This document shows, in pieces, positions 58,878 through 64,000 of a stretch of 64,000 bases of DNA (within the stretch, counting starts at the first letter, position 1; every line of letters starts with the position of its first letter). The position numbers and the translations under genes were made by a program. The notes under the pieces are model-generated. The model made no database searches. It had not been told where the DNA came from and worked only from the letters and a program-made list of their open reading frames with translations. The DNA is from Moringa oleifera. Its lineage: Eukaryota > Streptophyta > Magnoliopsida > Brassicales > Moringaceae. The stretch lies in the NCBI GenBank assembly GCA_021397835.1, contig JAJFZO010000396.1, forward strand, positions 3,472,001-3,536,000, written 5' to 3'.

Positions 58878-60430
58878 GTGTATACAATACGATTTGTGTA
58901 TTGGTTCTTTGGACGATATCGTAGCCCATGGATCGATTTTCATAGATACTACTATGAATCAAAGTATGATGGGCGTCCTTTGCTTGATACAGATGCTAGG
59001 GTGATAGTGGATGTAGCTGTTCGTAATGGTGCTCGTTTGCCTTGCCTAATACTAAAAGCAAAAATTTTTACTATATTTGAAGCGATTGGCACACATGTTG
59101 CTTAGCCATAAGATTGGTCATCACACATGAATATGAGGTATTTTATGTTAAAACGTGAACCTTTTTTTAGTTCATTTACTGGACACAACTTCTTAACTAT
59201 TTTATTTCTAGTCAATGAATAAAGCAATGACATAAAAGTTGCATGTTAGACGAGCATCAACATCAATGAAACAACCATCATTGCAACAATTATCTTCTAT
59301 TGGGTTACAACTATCACTGAAGGTATTGTATGAGCATGTCACAAAGGTAATGGATCGTGATGGAGTCATCACTATTCCTTTGAAAAAATAGGTAATCGCT
59401 AATGAGGGCTCCATATGTGTGATGCGAGAGGATATAATACAAATTTGTCCCATGGAATAAATAATTGTTACCATCTTTTAAGCTTACATTATGTACGTAT
59501 TTTTTTATTTCATTATTTTATTGATCTTATAATTATGTTGTATTCATATTTTTATGTGTTTTTTGTATTTCCAGTAAACTTCATAAAGATTTAGTTGTAC
59601 TTGGCTTTAATCAAAATATTGTATTTATTGATCCGTCAATGGTATTAGTTATGAGTAGTATAAAGAAAAAAGATCAAACCCGTCATATTGCAAGTAGATT
59701 AGCGCAACCATGTGACAAAGGAGTAGTGATTTTTCCATATAACATCACGTAAGCATGAACTTAATTTTTAATTGCACTACTTAAATAACCAATAATTTAA
59801 TTTGCTTAATAATTTAGGTATCATTAGATGTTGGTGATTGTTGAGCCATAGGCGTTCATACACGGTTTTTGATCCTCTAGGGCATCGTTCTCATGCTAAG
59901 TTAAACATGCTTATGTCCATGTGAGTTATATTATTTTACACTTACATTAGTACAAGTAATTGGAGTTTCAAATTAGTAATATTATTTTTTCTTCTAACTC
60001 TTTTAGAATGTTCTTCATAATAGCCATGTTGTCTATTAGCCGATGAAATTGTCAAAGTATTGTTACTAAGGTACGTATGTTACGGACCATATATATGTGA
60101 TATTAAATTTCATTATTTTTAGTCAAAAATATAACATTAAAATTATGCTAATATTGTGTCCACGTTAACCATCTAACCATGAGTGTTGATATTATGTGAT
60201 GAAGTATATGAGGGATATCATTAACAGACATAACAATAATGCACCATACTTGAAAATAGTAACTTTTTAAATAATTGTTTGTGTAAAATGTTGTGTATAA
60301 TATTATAATTACAGTTGTCTAACTTTTATGTTTTTCATATGCACAGCTAATGGATATTAATACCTACAGTCAGTCTGAACTTGATGATGTCAAACAAGAG
60401 TTTGGCAATACATATGGAGCATTATGTTAG
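58878..60430 (+). pseudogene. Second Ulp1-like (C48) peptidase gene of a CACTA element, plus strand
   Basis: 58,878-59,105 encodes an unrecognised N-terminal piece ('FGRYRSPWIDFHRYYYESKY', 'DTDARVIVDVAVRNGARL'). 59,260-59,460 gives 'LKVLYEHVTKVMDRDGVITI' and 'MREDIIQICPME'. 59,577-59,750 gives 'VLGFNQNIVFIDPSM' and 'GVVIFPYNIT', followed by a GTAAGC donor. At 59,822 comes H-stop-'MLVIVEP' (Trp codon now TAG). At 60,181 comes E-C-stop-'YYVMKYMRDIINRHNNN', where the normal Gly codon after the catalytic Cys is TGA. Thus both active-site motifs are visible and each has one nonsense mutation. Possible introns separate the blocks. Confidence 0.82.
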
Positions 60431-60439
60431 GTTTCAAGT

Positions 60440-61425
60440 AAAATTGTAGGACTTATATTTCAAATTTTGGAATACATTATATAGTTGTTAGGAATTGTAA
60501 GTACTTACCTTTCAACTTGTATTGTGAAAGTAATGTTAATTTGTATATTAATTTTCCTCCATGTGTTTCATACATAACTGGATGTTTCTATGGATAAGAA
60601 TTATGATTCATTATAGTTTCAAAATGGTAATAAAATATGTTATATTGAATGTATTATGATGAAAGAAGTGATCATGAATATGTGCTAGATTAGATTAAAA
60701 TATGTTATGAATATATGAAGTGATTGTGGTGTTAGATTGTCTTGAGGTATGTTAGATTGCTCTAGAGAGTGTTGTGATGAGGATTAGATTGTATTACAGT
60801 GTGTTAATACTATTGAAGTGCTTTTTGATTAAAAAAGTGGTGGTGTTGTATTACATTGAAGTGTGATAGTAGTATAGAAATAATTGTTATGATATATATT
60901 GTCATATAATTTTTTTAAGGAAGTTTGAGATGTTACATTGAAGTGTGTCGATATATGTTGATAGAATTTATAATATGAAGAAGAATCAATATATTAGATG
61001 TATTAATAAAAAGTAAAGTATGAACAAATTTATGATGGTTTATTGCTCCTGAATCCGCAGAGGGCCAAATCAGCAGCAGGAGAACTATACTAACCTATTG
61101 TTGGTGTTTTAGTTATTATATGCAACATTTTTTGGATATTTTCAAAATTTTATTTTATGTAAAGAGAAAAATGTGAATTCATAGGCAAAAAATTTTGATT
61201 TTGGAAAAAATTGTAATCCAATAATAATTAAAATTTTGAATTATTTAAAATTTAAATAATAATTATAAATTAAGATTATTAAAAAATAAATAATGATTCA
61301 AATTCAAATTATTAAACATTAAAAAATAAAATTTAAATAATAATTCAAACTTTTTAATATTTATCAATTCAAATTTTATTTTATATATATCTTTAATTAT
61401 TTTAAATAAATAAATAAAAATTAGT
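60440..61425. other. CACTA 3' region, AT-rich
   Basis: There is no gene. 60,600-61,020 is rich in 'gtgttagattg/tatgttatga' words, a degenerate low-complexity stretch. At 61,050 the motif 'gaatccgcagagggccaaatcagcag' stands out as GC-rich but is unidentified. 61,200-61,430 is nearly pure A/T. Confidence 0.4.
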
Positions 61426-61943
61426 TATACTTTATCTATAGTTCTAACAAAACTGTGGATAAAGATTCATAAAAAAATTTAAAATTTTTTATAAAATAAT
61501 TACTCTTTATCCATAGTTTTATAAGAATTATGGATAAATGGTTATTAATATTGTAGTAAAAATTATTTTTTAATTAACTAATAGTTCATAATTATACAAC
61601 TGTCAACAAAATAAAAAATAACTGTGAACTAAGGTTTGTTTTATTCACAGTTCTAAAACTGTAAGCAAAACTTTTGATGAACTATGAACTAAAGTTATTT
61701 TTATTCACAAGAAACTGTGAATAAAAGTTTTAATGAACTATGGACTATTTTCTTACTTATTCATAATTTTTAAATTGTGAATAAAAGTTTTAATGAACTG
61801 TGAACTACTATCACTTTTATTCACAGTTTAAAAACTGTGAATTATTTTAACCAATTTTTGTTCACACTATTATAGTCCACAGTTTTAGAATTGTGAACAA
61901 AAGCCATTTAAAGCTATGAATAAAAGGCTATTTTGTTGTAGTG
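61426..61943 (+). mobile_element. CACTA transposon right end with hairpin subterminal repeats
   Basis: It ends '...GGCTATTTTGTTGTAGTG' at 61943, the reverse complement of CACTACAACAAAATAGCC. Inward, repeats of 'TTTATTCACAGTT(N)AACTGTGAATAAAA' form at least five imperfect hairpins (61,600-61,915). A related 'TTATCCATAGTT..AACTATGGATAA' pair lies at 61,430-61,535. The terminus shares 18 of 24 bases with the left end at 53853, but the subterminal repeat sequence is different and the flanking trinucleotides (AAG left, GAT right) do not match. The two ends may therefore belong to different elements. Confidence 0.85.
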
Positions 61944-63180
61944 GATGCACTCATTCTTATCAACCTCTCTTTGTAAGTGCTCATGCAACTCCATCTCAAA
62001 GCGTAGGTGATCATACTCCCTCACTTTATGCTCCTCCTCCAATCTTTTCTCTAGAGTCCTGCGCTCCTCCCCCATACGTTCCTCCATAGACTTATGCTTT
62101 AGCTCTACGCGCTCTTCCATAGCCTTCATTTGAATGCACATATCATGCATAGCTACATCATTAACAGAGCGTCCACTACTAGAGTTACAGCTTGAATGCC
62201 ATGATGGTTGGCTCCTAAACGCATATATTTGATGCTTCTTGTCTGCATCTACTACCTTATAGTAAAGTTTACTATAGTCTACCTTAGGTGTATCGAAAGA
62301 TCCCTGTTGTGGTTGAGAAATTAAGATAATCAACTTCTTAAAGCATTCTTATAATAAATAAAGCATTTTTTTTTAACTTACTCATTAGTTAAACCGAATA
62401 ATGTAAGTAAAAAAGATATAATTAGAGTTATTTATTAAATATTAAAAATAACAAACTTACATTTACTTTATTAGAACGTTTATTTATGAACTCATTAGGA
62501 TTGGACTTCTTAATGTGAGTCTGTTTGAAAAGCTCTATTGCAATAGGCTCACGACCTTACTATAGTATGCCCCTGAAAAAAAGAGAACATACTTAATAAA
62601 TAATCATAGCATTTTTATTTATATTTGTATAAGTAATTTAAATATCGTACATACTAAGCATCGACAATGGTTTCACAGTGAGCATGAATCAGTATTATAT
62701 GGAGAGGGACTTGACTTGAGTCCACATATTTCGTTTCGTCAATTATGAGACATGGTCTCGCACTTTTATTTATACTATGATCGGTTCCATTATATCTACC
62801 ACTACTCCTATTCTAGCAATAGTAGATAATCATGAATAATTTTGACACCCCTCCAGTAATTGTTAGTTAGCAGCATTTAACATATCATAAAAATATTGGG
62901 CATCTAGATTAGAAGATTCCTTCATGTGTTCGGGATTAAATTTTGGACCAACCGCATCCGTTACCATTTTTTGATATGTATTGGTACATTCATGTATAGT
63001 GGTAGATACTTCTCTAGTATAATTTTCAGTTGCCCCATAATTACAACTCTCATCTTTTTTCCCATGACAATTTGAAACATAATATCTCGATGCAAAATCA
63101 TATTTAACCAAATGATATCTAACCACATCAATAGTTTTATAACGACGTTTGTAACACTCTCTATGGCTATATGGACACCT
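61944..63180 (-). pseudogene. Internally deleted second CACTA copy: tnp2 N-terminus joined to a Transposase_24-like gene
   Basis: On the minus strand, 63,126-62,850 reads 'YQKMVTDAVGPKFNPEHMKE' and 'DAQYFYDMLNAANYQLLEGC', the N-terminal region of a tnp2 transposase. By 62,780 the content changes to 'SARPCLIIDETKYVDSSQVP', then 'IAIELFKQTHIKKSNPNEFI' and 'NKRSNKVN' ending at a GTAAGT donor (about 62,459). The next block, 62,310-61,960, reads 'PKVDYSKLYYKVVDADKKHQ' then a long charged coiled coil ('MEERVELKHKSMEERMGEER'). The latter resembles the plant Transposase_24 (Ptta/En/Spm) second protein. The first protein's core is missing. The last codons (NKIAFYS) and the stop come from the CACTA end inserted at 61943. 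Confidence 0.75.
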
Positions 63181-63189
63181 TATTTTTAA

Positions 63190-64000
63190 AAAATCTGATT
63201 AAATTATTTATAGCAAATGACAAGCTAATTAAACTATTATCTAACTAATCTAACATAAATAAAATTTAATAACAAATAAAATTAAAAACTCCAAAATTTA
63301 ATCAACATCTAACTAATATAAATTTTATTAAAATTTAACTAAATTATGTATCGCAAATTATAATATCTAATTAAACTATTATCTAAATCTAGCATAAATT
63401 AAATCTATCTAAAAATATAAAATTAACTACTTCAAAATTTAATCAACATATAAGTAACTTAATTTTCATAAAAACCTAATTAAATTATTTATCTTATGAA
63501 ATTACAATCTAATTAAACTATTATCTATCTAATCTAACATAAACTAATTTTATTAATAAGTAAAATTAACAACTATAAAATTAAATTAACATCTAACTAA
63601 TTTAAATTTCATAAAAATCTAATTGAATTATTTCCCTCAAATTACAATCTAATTAAACTATTATCTATTTAATATAATATAAACTAAATTTAATTAACCT
63701 ATAAAATAATAATTACAAAATTTAATTAATCCCTAACTAATTTAAATTTTATAAAAATCTAATTAAATTATTTATTTTAAATTATAAACTAATTAAATTA
63801 TTTTCTAACTAATCTAACATAAACTAAATTTATTAACAAATCAAATTAACATCTATAAAATTTAATTAATATCTAACTAATTTAAATTTCATAAAAATCT
63901 AACTGAAATATTTATATCAAATTATAACCAAATTAAACCATTGCCTAACTAATATAACATAAATTAAATTTATTAAAAAATAAAATTAATAACTACGAAA
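63190..64000. repeat. ~140-bp AT-rich tandem repeat
   Basis: At least six tandem copies of a unit containing 'taattaaactattatctaac', 'taatctaacataaactaaat', 'aattaacaactataaaattt', 'atctaactaatttaaattt' and 'ataaaaatctaattaaatta'. The 'taattaaac' block or its equivalent starts at 63226, 63368, 63510, 63650, 63790 and 63930, so the period is 142 then 140 bp. It continues past the window edge. It lies beside the minus-strand CACTA remnant and may be part of that element. Confidence 0.9.

Noticed and set aside
53853..61943. One simple intact CACTA element between the two ends
   Set aside because: Subterminal repeats differ, the flanking trinucleotides (AAG and GAT) do not match, and two Ulp1-like genes lie inside.

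Overview
This window is flowering-plant nuclear DNA, and almost all of it is repeat and transposon debris. I see no convincing intact host protein gene. Plant origin rests on three things: a decayed 5.8S gene that keeps the plant-type GAATTGYAGAATCC block (here with T at Y), Ty3/gypsy elements of the plant Tat/Ogre-like and chromovirus kinds, and CACTA (En/Spm) transposons with tnp2 and Ulp1-like genes. The species cannot be named from this; a eudicot is my guess.

Left half (about 1.4-34.1 kb): a rearranged and heavily decayed 45S ribosomal DNA block. On the minus strand lie 26S (8262-6512), intergenic spacer and ETS (6511-3398), 18S (3397-1628) and ITS1 (1627-1395). At about 8262 this meets, in opposite orientation, a plus-strand 26S fragment fused directly to a 5'-truncated 18S (8263-11137), followed by fused ITS1/ITS2 with no 5.8S. 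From 11.46 to 29.1 kb runs a tandem array derived from the intergenic spacer: units of about 0.89 kb, one of which is swollen by about 22 copies of a ~182-bp subrepeat (22.56-26.83 kb). The array leads into a plus-strand ETS-18S-ITS1-5.8S-ITS2-26S unit (29.1-34.1 kb) that stops inside 26S. Substitutions are dominated by CpG to TpG/CpA, so these are silenced, methylated pseudogene copies.

Middle (34.5-47.6 kb): a Tat/Ogre-like Ty3/gypsy element on the minus strand (integrase, RNase H/RT, protease and gag remnants in order). It is broken by two younger insertions. One is a chromovirus (39369-44887) with both LTRs, primer binding site, gag, RT/RNase H, integrase and chromodomain, flanked by the 5-bp duplication ATCTC. 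The other is a 557-bp hAT-like MITE (45324-45880) with 8-bp duplications GATAYAAY. Neither retroelement has an intact reading frame.

Right part (47.6-64 kb): AT-rich spacer and an unrecognised coiled-coil ORF remnant, then a compact 1.8-kb gag-only LTR element (51451-53254, duplication TTTAT on both sides). After it comes a CACTA complex: a left end at 53853, a minus-strand Ulp1-like peptidase pseudogene, a plus-strand tnp2 transposase pseudogene, a plus-strand Ulp1-like pseudogene, and a right end at 61943. That right end is inserted into a second, internally deleted CACTA copy on the minus strand (61944-63180), followed by a ~140-bp AT-rich tandem repeat to the window edge.

I found no previously undescribed gene system. 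The most informative structures are the spacer-derived satellite with its nested periodicities, the rDNA fusion junctions, the two precisely datable nested insertions, and the hybrid CACTA complex.
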